Below are positions 49,631 through 60,322 of a DNA stretch of 64,000 bases, piece after piece. Position numbers and translations under genes: made by a program. How positions within the stretch are numbered: the first letter of the stretch is position 1; each line of letters opens with the position of its first letter. A model generated the notes under the pieces. The model worked only from the letters and a program-made list of their open reading frames with translations, was not told where the DNA came from and did not search any database. The stretch lies in contig NZ_QPMH01000015.1 of assembly GCF_003344765.1 (NCBI RefSeq), positions 1 through 64,000 of the forward strand. The letters run 5' to 3'. This DNA comes from Ferruginivarius sediminum. Its GTDB lineage: Bacteria; Pseudomonadota; Alphaproteobacteria; Kiloniellales; Rhodovibrionaceae.

Positions 49631-50245
49631 GCCTGGATTACGCCCACGAGCGCGCTGGCGGCGCGGACGACGGCCGTGTCGTGGCCGGCATCGATGAAGT
49701 AGGGCGCGGCCCCCTGGCGGGCCCCGTGGTGGCGGCCGCCGTCATCCTGCGGCCCCAGGCCATGCCGCGCGGCCTGCACGAACGACTGGCTGATTCCAAG
49801 ACGCTGCGCCCCGACATCCGCGCGGAGATCGCCGCCGCGCTGCACGAGACCTGCACCGTTGCCCTCGGCCAGGCCAGCGTGGCGGAAATCGACACCTGGA
49901 ACATCCTGAACGCCAGCCACCTAGCGATGGCGCGCGCCGTGGAGGGGCTCGGAATCGCGGCCGACTTCGCCCTCGTCGACGGCAACCGCCTGCCCGCCCT
50001 GCCCTGCGCGGGGGAATGCGTCGTTGGCGGCGACGGCAAGGTGCTGTCCATCGCCGCGGCCTCCATCGTCGCCAAGGTCGCCCGCGACCGCATGATGTGC
50101 ACCCTGGCAGAGAGCCACCCCGGCTATGGCTGGGAACGCAACATGGGCTATAGCACCGCCGAACACCGCGCCGCCCTCGCCCGCCTGGGCGCCACCGACC
50201 ACCACCGCCGATCGTTCCGGCCGGTGCGAGAAGCGCTAGCCTCTT

Positions 50246-50247
<2 letters not shown>
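49627..50247 (+). CDS. rnhB: Ribonuclease HII
   Basis: A 206-residue enzyme nicking RNA-DNA hybrids and removing misincorporated ribonucleotides. Catalytic motifs: [20 protein letters not shown] (Asp-Glu), [18 protein letters not shown] (Asp) and [13 protein letters not shown]. The GTG at 49627 overlaps the antiporter stop. Gene order rnhB-ccrM is conserved in several alphaproteobacteria. Confidence 0.95.
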
Positions 50248-51465
<1,218 letters not shown>

Positions 51466-51481
51466 GCCGAATCCCTGCCCC

Positions 51482-52564
51482 TCACCCTCCGCCACCCTGC
51501 CGGATCGCGTGCTCGGCGATCTTGCGCATGGCGGTCGGCAGGCCGGCGTCGCCCAGGCGGTCGATGCCGGCCCAGACGGCCTCGGCGACGGCGGTTTCCG
51601 CGGGCACTTGCGCCGCCCAGACCGTCACCAGGAACTCGAAGTGCGTAAAGCCGTGGCGCACCTGGCCGGGCAGTTCGTTCCAGGATGCCGGCACGGGCGC
51701 GTGGCGCAGGGCGGCCGTCTCGTCCCAGCCGTCCTCGGTCCAGGCCGTCGTCGGCACCTCCAGCATGCCGCCCAGCAGGCCCTCGGGCGGCCGCCGGCGC
51801 AGCAGCACGCTGCCGTCCGCGCGCACGGTCCAGAACGCCACCGCCCGGCGGGTCGGCCGCGCCTTCTTCGGCGCCTTGCGGGGCAACTCGCCGGCACCCC
51901 CGAGCGCGCGCCCGTCGCAGGCGTCGTGCAGCGGGCACAGCATGCACTTCGGCGTCTTCGGCACGCAGACCGTGGCGCCCAGGTCCATCATCGCCTGCGC
52001 GAAGTCGCCCGGCCGTTCGGTCGGCACCAGCCGCGCCATCAGGCCGCGCAGGGACTCCTTCGCGCCCGGCAGCGGGTCCTCCACGGCGAAGAGGCGGGCC
52101 ACCACCCGCTCGATGTTGCCGTCCAGCGGCGCGGCCGGCCGGTCGAAGGCGATGGCCGCGATCGCCGCCGCCGTATAAGGCCCGATGCCGGGAAGCTTGC
52201 GCAGCCCCGCCTCGTCCTCCGGGAAGCGGCCGCCGAGGTCGTGGCTCACCATCCGCGCGCACTTATGCAGATTCCGCGCGCGGGCGTAATAGCCAAGGCC
52301 GGCCCAGGCGGTCATCACCTCCTCCCGCGGTGCGGCGGCGAGATCGTGGACGCTGGGCCAGCGTTGCAGGAAGTCGTGGAAATACGGGGCGACCGTTGCC
52401 GTCGTGGTCTGCTGCAGCATCACCTCCGACAGCCACACATGGTAGGGATCGGCGCGGCCGCCCGGCGGCGCGCGCCAGGGCAGGCTGCGGGCGTGGCGGT
52501 CGTACCAGGCCAGCAGATGCCGCGAAATCGCCGAAGTTGTCTGCTCGCTTGCGTTATCGGCCAT
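51482..52564 (-). CDS. mutY: A/G-specific adenine glycosylase
   Basis: A 360-residue base-excision enzyme removing A opposite 8-oxoG. SEVMLQQTTTATVAPYF has the catalytic Glu; LPGIGPYTAAAIAAIAFD is the helix-hairpin-helix and LDGNIERVVARLFA the Asp. The iron-sulfur cysteines are in CVPKTPKCMLCPLHDAC (C-x6-C-x2-C-x5-C). The C-terminal Nudix-like 8-oxoG recognition domain is ~230-350. Divergent from the DUF721 gene across 45 bp; convergent with ccrM. Confidence 0.95.
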   Translation of the reverse strand: MADNASEQTTSAISRHLLAWYDRHARSLPWRAPPGGRADPYHVWLSEVMLQQTTTATVAPYFHDFLQRWPSVHDLAAAPREEVMTAWAGLGYYARARNLHKCARMVSHDLGGRFPEDEAGLRKLPGIGPYTAAAIAAIAFDRPAAPLDGNIERVVARLFAVEDPLPGAKESLRGLMARLVPTERPGDFAQAMMDLGATVCVPKTPKCMLCPLHDACDGRALGGAGELPRKAPKKARPTRRAVAFWTVRADGSVLLRRRPPEGLLGGMLEVPTTAWTEDGWDETAALRHAPVPASWNELPGQVRHGFTHFEFLVTVWAAQVPAETAVAEAVWAGIDRLGDAGLPTAMRKIAEHAIRQGGGG

Positions 52565-52609
52565 GACGCCCTCTATACTCGGGTCCGTGGAGAGAAACCA
52601 AGGGCGGCA

Positions 52610-53137
52610 ATGAGCAACGGCGGCAAGCGGAACACCAGGACGGCAAGCGGGCCGCGCGACGTGCGCCGGGGTGGCCTGCGCGCGCTGTCCTACAGCGTCC
52701 AGGCGATCACCAAGACCACGCTGGGCCGGCGCAGCCTTGCCGAGGCCGCGCTGCTGGGCGAGTGGCCGTCCATCGTCGGCGCGGACGTCGCGCGCGTGTG
52801 CCAGCCACGTCGCCTGACCTTCCCGAACCGCAAGGAACGCCGCGAAGGCACCCTCGTCCTGCGCGTCAATCCGGGCGAGGCCACGCGGCTGTCGCACCAG
52901 GAGCCGATCCTGGTGGAGCGCGTCAACGGCTTCTTCGGCTACAAGGCCGTCGCCCGCGTGCGCATGGAACAGGGACCACTGCCGACCAGGGAAACGCCGC
53001 CGAAGCGCCAGGCCCGCCCGCTGAGCGACACCGAGTCGCGCGAGGTCGAGTCGCGCGTTTCCGAAGTCGGCGACGACGACCTGCGCGACGCGCTGGCGCG
53101 TCTTGGCCGGACATTGCGTGCTCACACGAAAATATGA
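52610..53137 (+). CDS. DUF721 (DciA-like) protein
   Basis: A 175-residue protein with the DUF721 core ALLGEWPSIVGADVARVCQP and LVLRVNPGEATRLSHQEPIL, followed by a charged tail. Some DUF721 proteins (DciA) load the replicative helicase DnaB in bacteria lacking DnaC; alphaproteobacterial homologues are usually found next to mutY, as here. The ATG at 52610 has GGGCGG upstream. The helicase role is by family inference only. Confidence 0.85.
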   Translation: MSNGGKRNTRTASGPRDVRRGGLRALSYSVQAITKTTLGRRSLAEAALLGEWPSIVGADVARVCQPRRLTFPNRKERREGTLVLRVNPGEATRLSHQEPILVERVNGFFGYKAVARVRMEQGPLPTRETPPKRQARPLSDTESREVESRVSEVGDDDLRDALARLGRTLRAHTKI

Positions 53138-53272
53138 TCGCGTCGGAAAAACAAGGCGATAGACAATCTCGCCCCGAACAGCCCACGCCGGGCGAGCGTG
53201 CCCGGCATGTGCCGAAGGCTTGCACACCTCGGCATAGGACAGCTACGTTACACTAGATATGGTAGGTTCATT

Positions 53273-53977
53273 ATGAAGCTGCGGAAAATCCTGTTTCTCG
53301 GAGGCATCTTTGCCGCCGCCGTCATGGCCATCGGTTTGGGCCAGTCGCTGATCGGCGCCGGCTCGGGCGCGGACGCGCACACGCCCCTGCCGGCCGCCCA
53401 CGACATCGCCGCGCCGTCGGATGCATCCGATGCCATGCAGCGGGTCGCCGTCACCGACATCGGCGAGGACGAGTACGTCCTGGGCGATCCCGACGCCCCG
53501 CTGACGATCATCGAGTACGCCTCCCTCACCTGCCCGCACTGCGCCAGCTTCCACCGCGAGACACTGCCGAAGCTGAAGGAGAACTGGATCGAGCCGGGCA
53601 AGGCGAAACTGGTCTACCGCCACTATCCGCTGGACGAGTTGGCCCTGCGCGGCGCGCTGCTCGCCAACTGCTTCGAGGGCGACAAGTTCTTCGCTGTCCT
53701 CGACCTGCTCTTCAAGTCCCAGCAGCGCTGGGCGCGGGCCCAGGACCCGATCCAGGCGCTGGCCCGGATCGGCGGCATGGCCGGCCTGGACCAGCAGAGC
53801 TTCGAGACCTGCATGACCGATCAGGCCGAGGCGGACAGCATCATCGAGATGCAGCTCGAAGCCCGCAACGAGATCGACCTGACGTCCACCCCGACGTTCG
53901 TGGTCGAGGGCGAGAAGGTCGTCGGCTCGCAGCCCTACGAGGTCTTCGCCGAGAAGCTTCAGGAGGCCGAACAGTGA
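53273..53977 (+). CDS. DsbA-family thiol-disulfide oxidoreductase
   Basis: A 234-residue exported or membrane-tethered thioredoxin-fold protein. N-terminal hydrophobic segment (~5-27). ALGD-type region VLGDPDAPLTIIEYASLTCP contains the active-site CPHC, with SFHRETLPKLKENW and the cis-Pro loop TSTPTFVVEG. Other members form disulfides in the periplasm. The ATG at 53273 begins the signal. Located just before smc, as in several related genomes. Confidence 0.9.
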   Translation: MKLRKILFLGGIFAAAVMAIGLGQSLIGAGSGADAHTPLPAAHDIAAPSDASDAMQRVAVTDIGEDEYVLGDPDAPLTIIEYASLTCPHCASFHRETLPKLKENWIEPGKAKLVYRHYPLDELALRGALLANCFEGDKFFAVLDLLFKSQQRWARAQDPIQALARIGGMAGLDQQSFETCMTDQAEADSIIEMQLEARNEIDLTSTPTFVVEGEKVVGSQPYEVFAEKLQEAEQ

Positions 53978-54009
53978 AGCAACCCGCGCGCGGGAGGCGC
54001 TGACACCGC

Positions 54010-57000
54010 TTGCAGTTCACCCGGCTGCGCCTGAGAGGCTTCAAGTCCTTCGTCGACCCGGCCGAGTTGGTGATCGAGCCCGGCATGACGGGCATCGTCG
54101 GGCCGAACGGCTGCGGCAAGTCGAACCTTGTCGAGGCGCTGCGCTGGGTGATGGGCGAAACCTCGGCCAAGCGGATGCGCGGCGGCGAGATGGACGACGT
54201 CATCTTCGCCGGCTCGTCCCGCCGCCCCTCGCACAATCTGGCCGAGGTCGCGCTCAATCTCGACAACGGCTCGCGCACGGCGCCGGCGCAGTTCAACGAG
54301 ATGGCGGAACTGGACGTCGTCCGCCGCATCGAGCGCGACAAGGGGTCCACCTATCGCGTGAACGGGCGGGAGGTGCGCGCGCGGGACGTGCAGCTCCTGT
54401 TCGCCGACCAGGCGACCGGCGCCAACTCCACGGCGCTGGTCAGCCAGGGGCGGATCGGCCACATTATCAACGCCAAGCCCGCCGAGCGGCGCCACCTGCT
54501 GGAAGAGGCGGCGGGCATCGGCGGCCTGCACTCGCGCCGGCACGAGGCCGAGCTTCGCCTGCGCGCCGCCGAGAGCAACCTGGAGCGGCTGGACGACGTG
54601 ATCTCCACCCTGGAGACACAGCTTCAGACCCTGCAACGCCAGGCCCGCCAGGCGAAACGCTACCGCCGTATCACCGAGCAGATGCGCCGCAACGAGGCCA
54701 TCGTCCTGCACCTGGAGGCCGAGGCCGCGAAGCAGCGCCTCGCCGACGCGCGCGAGGGCCTGAAGGCCGCCCAGGACCGCGTCGCGGAACTGACGCAAAC
54801 CACCTCCTCCCGTTCCACCGAGCAGGCGGAGGCGCAGGCCGCGCTGCCGCCGCTGCGCGAGGCCGAGGCGGCCGCGGCGGCCGAGTTGCAGCGCCTGCAA
54901 CTGGCCCTGCAAGGCCTGGAGCAGGAGGAACGGCAGGTCGAGCAGGCCCGCAAGCAGGCCGAGGACCGCTTGCATCAGATCGAAGGCGACCGCCAGCGCA
55001 CCCAGGCGCAGGTGGACGACGCCACCGCGGCCATCGAGCGGCTGGACGCCGAGAAGGCCGAGCTGCAAGAGGCCACCGCCGGCGAGGACGAGGCCAAAGC
55101 CGCCGCCCGCAGGGTCCGCGACGATGCGCAGGAGGCCGAGAAGGCCGCCGAGGGCGCGCTTGGCGAGCTGAACCAGCGTCTCGCGGCCGACGAGGCGCAG
55201 GCGAAGGCGCTGGACAAGCGCATCCTGGAACTGACCCAGCGCCTCGACCGGTTGCGCCGGCAGGCCGACGATGTCGCGCGTCAGAAGGCCGAGCTTGCGG
55301 CGCGGGACGACGATGGGACGCGCGCACTGGAGCAGGCCGCCGCGGCCATCGAATCCGCCGACGCGACACTGACACAAGCGCGCGAAAGCGCGGAAGCGGC
55401 GGAGGCGGACCTCGCCGCCGCACGCGAAAAGGAGAACGAGACGCGCGCCGCGCTCCAGGCCGCGCAGGGCGAACGCGACCGCCTGCAGGCCGAGATCGAT
55501 GCGCTGGCCGGCCTGCTGGAGCAGCCGCAGGAAGAGATGTGGACGCCTCTCCTGGAGTCCGTGCGCGCGCGCACGGGCAGCGAGACGGCGCTGGGCGCGG
55601 CGCTGGGCGACGACCTGAACGCGCCGGCCGATTCAGGGGCGCCGGTGCATTGGCTGGAGTTGCCGCCGCTGGACACGCCACCGCCTTTGCCGGACGGCGC
55701 CACGTCCCTGGCCGACGTCGTCAAGGCGCCGAAGGCCCTGGACCGGCGGCTGCGACAGGTCGGCGTGGTCGAGGACCGGGAGACAGGGGAACGCCTGCAA
55801 CCAGCCCTGCAACCGGGCCAGCGTTTGGTCACGCGCGACGGCGGCCTGTGGCGCTGGGACGGCTATGTGGCGGCGGCGGAGGCACCGACGGCGGCGGCGC
55901 AGCGCCTGCAGCAGCACAATCGCCTGACCGAGCTGCGCGAACAGCTTCCCGACCTGGAGGCCGGCGTCGAATCGGCGAAAGCGCGGCACGAGGAGGCCGA
56001 GGCCGCCACGCACGAGGCCGTCGAGCGCGAGCGCGCCGCGCGGCAGGCGGTCAACACGGCTTATGCGGAGGTGGACCGCGCGCGCACGGAGCACAACCGG
56101 CTGGAAAAGGCCGCCGCCGAGGCCCGCTCCCGCCGCTTCTCGCTGGACGAGAGCGCCGAGCGGCTGGCCGGCGACGTCAAAGAGGCGGAGGAGTCCAAGG
56201 CGCAGGCCGAGGCCGACAAAGCCGCCCTGCCCGACCTCGCCGCCCTGCGCTCGCGGGCGAACGACCAGCGCGCCGCCTTGGCAGAGCGTCGCGCCGGGCT
56301 GTCGCAGGCCCAGGGCGAACTGGACAGGGTGGAGCGCGAGGCCAAGGCGCGCGGCGAGCGCCTGCTTGCCATCGGACGCGAGCGCCAGTCCTGGCAAAGC
56401 CGGGCGGACAACGCCCACCGCCATTTGGCCGAACTCGACGAGCGCGCCCGGACGGCGCAACAGGAACTGGACGATCTGGCCGCGAAGCCCGCGGAACTGG
56501 CCGAAAAACGTAAGGCGCTGTCCGACAGCATCGCCGCGGCGGAGGCGAAGCGCGGCGAGGCCGCCGACGCGCTGGCCGCCGGCGAGACGCGCCTGGCCGA
56601 GGCCGACAAGGCCCTGAAAGCGGAAGAGCAAAGGCTGGGCGAGGCCCGCGAGGCGCGGGTGCGCGCGGAAAGCGCGGTGGAGCAGGCCGAGACGGCGCTC
56701 CAGACCGTGAAGGAGCGCGTCGACGAGCGCCTGGAATGCCCGCTGGAGCGCGTGCTGGAACAGGCGGACCTGGATCCCGGCCAGGAATTGCCCGCCAGGG
56801 AAGAAGCCGAGCGGACGCTGCAACGCCTGACCCGCGAGCGCGACAACATTGGCCCGGTCAACCTCCGCGCCGAGGTCGAGGCCGAGGAGATGGAGCAGCA
56901 GATCGCCGGCATGCAGAGCGAGCGCGAGGACCTGACGGCCGCGATCCAGCGCCTGCGCCAGGGCATCGCCAGCCTGAACCGCGAAGGGCGCGAGCGGCTC

Positions 57001-57474
57001 CTCGCCGCGTTCGAGCAGGTGAACGAGCACTTCGCCGAGCTGTTCGTCCGGCTGTTCGGCGGCGGACGCGCGCACCTGTCGCTTACCGAATCCGACGACC
57101 CGCTGGCCGCCGGGCTGGAGATCATGGCCTCGCCGCCGGGCAAGCGGTTGCAGGTGATGTCGCTGCTGTCCGGCGGCGAGCAGGCGCTGACCGCCCTGTC
57201 GCTGCTGTTCGCGGTGTTCCTGACGAACCCCGCGCCGATCTGCGTGCTGGACGAGGTGGACGCGCCGCTGGACGACGCCAACGTGGACCGCTTCTGCACG
57301 CTGGTGGACGAACTGGCGCGCGAGGGCACCACCCGCTTCCTCGTCATCACCCACCACCGCATGACGATGAGCCGCATGGACCGCCTGTTCGGCGTGACCA
57401 TGAGCGAGCGCGGCGTCTCGCAACTGGTGTCGGTCGACCTGACGGCGGCGGAGTCGCTGCGCGAGATCGCCTGA
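54010..57474 (+). CDS. smc: Chromosome segregation protein SMC
   Basis: A 1154-residue condensin ATPase. Head N: LRGFKSFVDPAELVIEPGMT with Walker A GPNGCGKSN. Long coiled coils (~165-490 and ~640-940) surround a hinge region (~500-620, ARTGSETALGAALGDDL). Head C: signature LSGGEQALTALSLLFAVF and Walker B ICVLDEVDAPLDDANVD. The alphaproteobacterial hinge is shorter than in Bacillus. TTG start at 54010, beginning LQFTRLRLRGFKS. ScpA/ScpB are not in the window. Confidence 0.95.
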   Translation: MQFTRLRLRGFKSFVDPAELVIEPGMTGIVGPNGCGKSNLVEALRWVMGETSAKRMRGGEMDDVIFAGSSRRPSHNLAEVALNLDNGSRTAPAQFNEMAELDVVRRIERDKGSTYRVNGREVRARDVQLLFADQATGANSTALVSQGRIGHIINAKPAERRHLLEEAAGIGGLHSRRHEAELRLRAAESNLERLDDVISTLETQLQTLQRQARQAKRYRRITEQMRRNEAIVLHLEAEAAKQRLADAREGLKAAQDRVAELTQTTSSRSTEQAEAQAALPPLREAEAAAAAELQRLQLALQGLEQEERQVEQARKQAEDRLHQIEGDRQRTQAQVDDATAAIERLDAEKAELQEATAGEDEAKAAARRVRDDAQEAEKAAEGALGELNQRLAADEAQAKALDKRILELTQRLDRLRRQADDVARQKAELAARDDDGTRALEQAAAAIESADATLTQARESAEAAEADLAAAREKENETRAALQAAQGERDRLQAEIDALAGLLEQPQEEMWTPLLESVRARTGSETALGAALGDDLNAPADSGAPVHWLELPPLDTPPPLPDGATSLADVVKAPKALDRRLRQVGVVEDRETGERLQPALQPGQRLVTRDGGLWRWDGYVAAAEAPTAAAQRLQQHNRLTELREQLPDLEAGVESAKARHEEAEAATHEAVERERAARQAVNTAYAEVDRARTEHNRLEKAAAEARSRRFSLDESAERLAGDVKEAEESKAQAEADKAALPDLAALRSRANDQRAALAERRAGLSQAQGELDRVEREAKARGERLLAIGRERQSWQSRADNAHRHLAELDERARTAQQELDDLAAKPAELAEKRKALSDSIAAAEAKRGEAADALAAGETRLAEADKALKAEEQRLGEAREARVRAESAVEQAETALQTVKERVDERLECPLERVLEQADLDPGQELPAREEAERTLQRLTRERDNIGPVNLRAEVEAEEMEQQIAGMQSEREDLTAAIQRLRQGIASLNREGRERLLAAFEQVNEHFAELFVRLFGGGRAHLSLTESDDPLAAGLEIMASPPGKRLQVMSLLSGGEQALTALSLLFAVFLTNPAPICVLDEVDAPLDDANVDRFCTLVDELAREGTTRFLVITHHRMTMSRMDRLFGVTMSERGVSQLVSVDLTAAESLREIA

Positions 57475-57540
57475 GCGCGGCGCCCGTCAACCCCGCGAAA
57501 ATCCCGGTTTTCCGCCCGATTTGGAGGGTTCCCTGGGGCC

Positions 57541-57569
57541 TTGACAGGGTATGGGGAGGCCCGTATGTT
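57541..57569 (+). promoter_or_regulatory. Sigma-70-type promoter for the atp operon
   Basis: TTGACA (57541-57546), 17-base spacer, TATGTT (57564-57569), 57 bp before the atpI ATG. No other strong promoter is seen before the Fo genes. Confidence 0.6.
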
Positions 57570-57625
57570 CCCCGCGCCTTGTGCGGCGCAGCGTCCATTG
57601 CGGCGGAAGAACGGGGGATTCTGCG

Positions 57626-57973
57626 ATGAACGACCCGGAAAAGCCGTCGCCCCTGGACGGGTTGGGTAAACGGATCAAAGCCGCCAGGGAAAGGCGCGAG
57701 GATCGCGAAGGTAGCGGGCGTCAAAGCCGCTCCTACAGCGGTCTCGGGCTTGGCTTGCGCATCACCACCGAGATGGTCTCGGCTTTGGCGGTGGGCGTCG
57801 GGATCGGTCTGGTCCTGGATACATGGCTGGGAACGCAGCCCTGGTTCCTGATCGTCTTCTTCGTTCTGGGGGCCGCCGCTGCGTTCGTGAACCTGATCCG
57901 CGTGGCCAATCAAGTCGACGCCGCGCGAAGAAGGGATGAGGAAGGGGCTGAGCGCCGCGACGACGGCGCCTAA
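57626..57973 (+). CDS. atpI: ATP synthase protein I
   Basis: A 115-residue membrane protein with a charged N-terminus (KRIKAARERREDREG) and two membrane helices (ISTALAVGVGIGLVLD-like region ~45-65 and FLIVFFVLGAAAAFVN ~72-90). It assists Fo c-ring assembly and is not essential for catalysis. It opens the Fo operon, 20 bp before atpB. Confidence 0.9.
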   Translation: MNDPEKPSPLDGLGKRIKAARERREDREGSGRQSRSYSGLGLGLRITTEMVSALAVGVGIGLVLDTWLGTQPWFLIVFFVLGAAAAFVNLIRVANQVDAARRRDEEGAERRDDGA

Positions 57974-57993
57974 GGACTGAAGAGGGGTCACTC

Positions 57994-58764
57994 GTGGCGG
58001 AAGCGCAGTCCGCGAACGGTCATGGCGGCGGCGGTGGGTTCGAACTGGACCCGCTGCATCAGTTCGAGATCCATGCCATCGTGCCGATTCAGGTCGGCGA
58101 CCTGAATCTGTCGTATACCAATTCCTCGCTGTGGATGACCATCGCCGTCATCCTGATCACGGCCCTGATGACGCTGCCCACGCGCGGGCGCGCACTGATT
58201 CCGGGCCGGATCCAGTCGATCGCCGAGGTGCTTTACGAAACCACGGCGAACATGCTGCGCGAGAGCGCGGGACGGGAGGGGCGCGCCTACTTCCCCTTCA
58301 TCTTCTCGCTGTTCAGCTTTCTCCTGGTCGGCAACCTGCAGGGCCTGATTCCCGGCTCGTTCACCTTCACAAGCCACATCGTCGTGACCTTCTCGCTGGC
58401 AATCGTGGTGTTCCTGGGCACGACGGCCATCGGCTTCATCAAACACGGGCCGCACTTCCTGAAGTTCTTCATGCCGGAAGGTGCGCCCATCTGGTCGGCC
58501 CCGCTGCTGGTGTTCATCGAGCTGATCTCCTACCTGTCGCGGCCGGTCAGCCTGGCGCTGCGTCTGTTCGCGAACATGCTGGTGGGCCACGCGCTGTTGA
58601 AGACCATCGCGGGTTTCGTGTTCGTGCTTGGCATCGCCGGCATCGTGCCGCTGGCGGCGACGGTTGCGATCACCGCGCTGGAGTTCCTGGTCGCGGTGCT
58701 GCAGGCATACGTTTTTGCAATTCTGAGCTGTATCTACCTCAACGACGCGCTCCATATGCACTGA
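57994..58764 (+). CDS. atpB: F0F1 ATP synthase subunit a
   Basis: A 256-residue stator protein forming the proton half-channels. LQGLIPGSFTFTSHIVVTFS and the essential arginine in SLALRLFANMLVGHALLK, with LEFLVAVLQAYVFAILSCIY near the end. GTG start at 57994 with GAGGGG upstream. F1 genes (atpHAGDC) lie elsewhere, the usual split in alphaproteobacteria. Confidence 0.96.
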   Translation: MAEAQSANGHGGGGGFELDPLHQFEIHAIVPIQVGDLNLSYTNSSLWMTIAVILITALMTLPTRGRALIPGRIQSIAEVLYETTANMLRESAGREGRAYFPFIFSLFSFLLVGNLQGLIPGSFTFTSHIVVTFSLAIVVFLGTTAIGFIKHGPHFLKFFMPEGAPIWSAPLLVFIELISYLSRPVSLALRLFANMLVGHALLKTIAGFVFVLGIAGIVPLAATVAITALEFLVAVLQAYVFAILSCIYLNDALHMH

Positions 58765-58839
58765 GGAGCAGTCATCCCCGTGCCGGGCCGAGGGGATGCG
58801 CGCCCGGCCAGGTTCACCTGTAAGCGTGAGGACGAAACG

Positions 58840-59067
58840 ATGGACGTTGAAGCTGCGAAGTTGATTGGTGCCGGTCTGGCCGCCATTGGCGTGATCGGCG
58901 CTGGTATCGGTGTCGGCAATGTCTGGGCAAGCTACTACAGCGCGATCGCCCGCAATCCCTCGGCCAAGGGCGATATCGGCGCCAGCATCTGGATCGGTTT
59001 CGCCGTTACCGAGGCTATCGCGCTCTACGCGCTGATCGTCGCGCTGATCGTCCTGTTTGCCTTCTAG
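58840..59067 (+). CDS. atpE: F0F1 ATP synthase subunit c
   Basis: A 75-residue hairpin proteolipid. The glycine-rich helix 1 is GAGLAAIGVIGAGIGVG; the loop SAIARNPSAKGD; the ion-carrying glutamate is in FAVTEAIALYALIVAL. The Q/ES(T) residues that coordinate Na+ are absent, so protons are expected. The ATG at 58840 follows GAGGACG. Confidence 0.96.
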   Translation: MDVEAAKLIGAGLAAIGVIGAGIGVGNVWASYYSAIARNPSAKGDIGASIWIGFAVTEAIALYALIVALIVLFAF

Positions 59068-59169
59068 GAAGCGCAAGCGGCTTTAGCGCATCTTCGTCCA
59101 CCACGTCGGGCGGGGCCATCCCGGTCCCGCCGGCGCGGCCCACGGCGCGGATCGCGAAAGGATCAGGCG

Positions 59170-59661
59170 ATGCCCCAGTTTAATCCAGAGTGGTTCGCCA
59201 GCCAGATCTTCTGGCTCGTGGTCACCTTCGTCGTTCTCTATCTCTTGATGAGCCGGATCGCGCTGCCGCGCGTTTCCCAGATCATCGAGGATCGGCAGAA
59301 CAAGGTGGAGGACGACCTCGCCAAGGCGGAAAAGCTCCGCACCGAAGCGCAGGAGGTCTACCAGGCCTACGAAAAGGCGCTTCAGGAAGCGCGGGCCGAC
59401 GCCCAGAAGGTGCTGCGCGAGACGGGCGACGAGATCGCCGCCGAGCAGGCCAAGCGCAACGAGGCCTTCACGAAGGAACTCGACCAGAAAACGCGCGAGG
59501 CCGAGGACCGCATCCAGGCGGCCAAGACCGAGGCGCTCGATAGCCTCCAGTCGGTGGCCGGCGAGGTTGCGCAGAGCGCCACCGCCAAGCTGATCGGCGC
59601 CAACATCGGCAAGGACCGCGCCGAGAAGGCCGTCAAGCAGGCGATGGGAGGCGAAAGCTGA
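59170..59661 (+). CDS. atpF': F0F1 ATP synthase subunit b'
   Basis: A 163-residue peripheral-stalk protein: one N-terminal membrane helix (FASQIFWLVVTFVVLYLLMS), then IALPRVSQIIEDRQNKVEDD and a long coiled coil. The b' form pairs with b in alphaproteobacteria and cyanobacteria. Ends in TGATG overlap with the b gene. Confidence 0.93.
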   Translation: MPQFNPEWFASQIFWLVVTFVVLYLLMSRIALPRVSQIIEDRQNKVEDDLAKAEKLRTEAQEVYQAYEKALQEARADAQKVLRETGDEIAAEQAKRNEAFTKELDQKTREAEDRIQAAKTEALDSLQSVAGEVAQSATAKLIGANIGKDRAEKAVKQAMGGES

Positions 59662-60143
59662 TGCTTCAGAACCCTGAAACCTGGGTTGCCGTCGCCTTCA
59701 TCATCCTGATGGCCATGGGCCTCTACTGGGGCCTCAGGCCGATCATCCGGGGGCTCGACGCCCGGGCGGATCGCATCCGCAAGGAGATCCAGGAGGCCGA
59801 GCAGCTCCGCGAGGAGGCGCAGAAGCAGCTTGCCGACTATAAGCGCAAGCAGCGCGAGGCGCAGCGCGAGGCCGAGGAGATCATCGAGCACGCAAAGGTC
59901 GAGGCCAAGCGGATGCATGAGCAGTCCCAGAAGGATCTGGAAGACCAGCTTGCCCGCCGGGAGCGCCTGACCCTCGAAAAGATCGAGCAGGCCGAGCAGC
60001 GTGCCCTGCAAGAGGTGCGGAACTACGTCGTCGACATCGCCGTGGCCGCGACCGAAAAGCTGCTGCGGGAGAGCCTGACCGAGAAGCGCTCCGCCGCGCT
60101 TGTCGATGAGGCGATAGAGGACGTCTCCAATCGCCTGCACTGA
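59661..60143 (+). CDS. atpF: F0F1 ATP synthase subunit b
   Basis: A 160-residue peripheral-stalk subunit: membrane helix ETWVAVAFIILMAMGLYWGL, then LDARADRIRKEIQEAEQLRE and a coiled coil, ending in VVDIAVAATEKLLRE. Coupled to b'. Last gene of the Fo operon; followed by a terminator. Confidence 0.94.
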   Translation: MLQNPETWVAVAFIILMAMGLYWGLRPIIRGLDARADRIRKEIQEAEQLREEAQKQLADYKRKQREAQREAEEIIEHAKVEAKRMHEQSQKDLEDQLARRERLTLEKIEQAEQRALQEVRNYVVDIAVAATEKLLRESLTEKRSAALVDEAIEDVSNRLH

Positions 60144-60177
60144 GCAGCGGTGTCGCCTGCTTCCGCAACCTTGCTTC

Positions 60178-60208
60178 GGCCCCCGTTTTCCGGGGGCCTT
60201 TGCTTTTC
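60178..60208 (+). terminator. Rho-independent terminator after atpF
   Basis: GGCCCCCG and CGGGGGCC form an 8-bp stem with loop TTTTC, followed by TTTGCTTTT. Confidence 0.85.
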
Positions 60209-60322
60209 GGTCTCATACTTGGCCCAGGCGCACCTTCCCGCATGGCAACAGTCCGTTAACCCTCTGGTTTCGCGCCTCGCAACGCACCATACTGTAGGGT
60301 GGATGGGAGTGGAGGAAGACCC

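Noticed and set aside
58840..59067. Subunit c as a Na+-binding type, given the N-ATPase remnant in the window
   Set aside because: The Gln and Glu-Ser/Thr ligands of Na+-specific c rings are absent.
60254..60268. TTAACCCTCTGGTTT upstream of the Crp-type gene
   Set aside because: The second half-site matches poorly; insufficient for a CtrA call.
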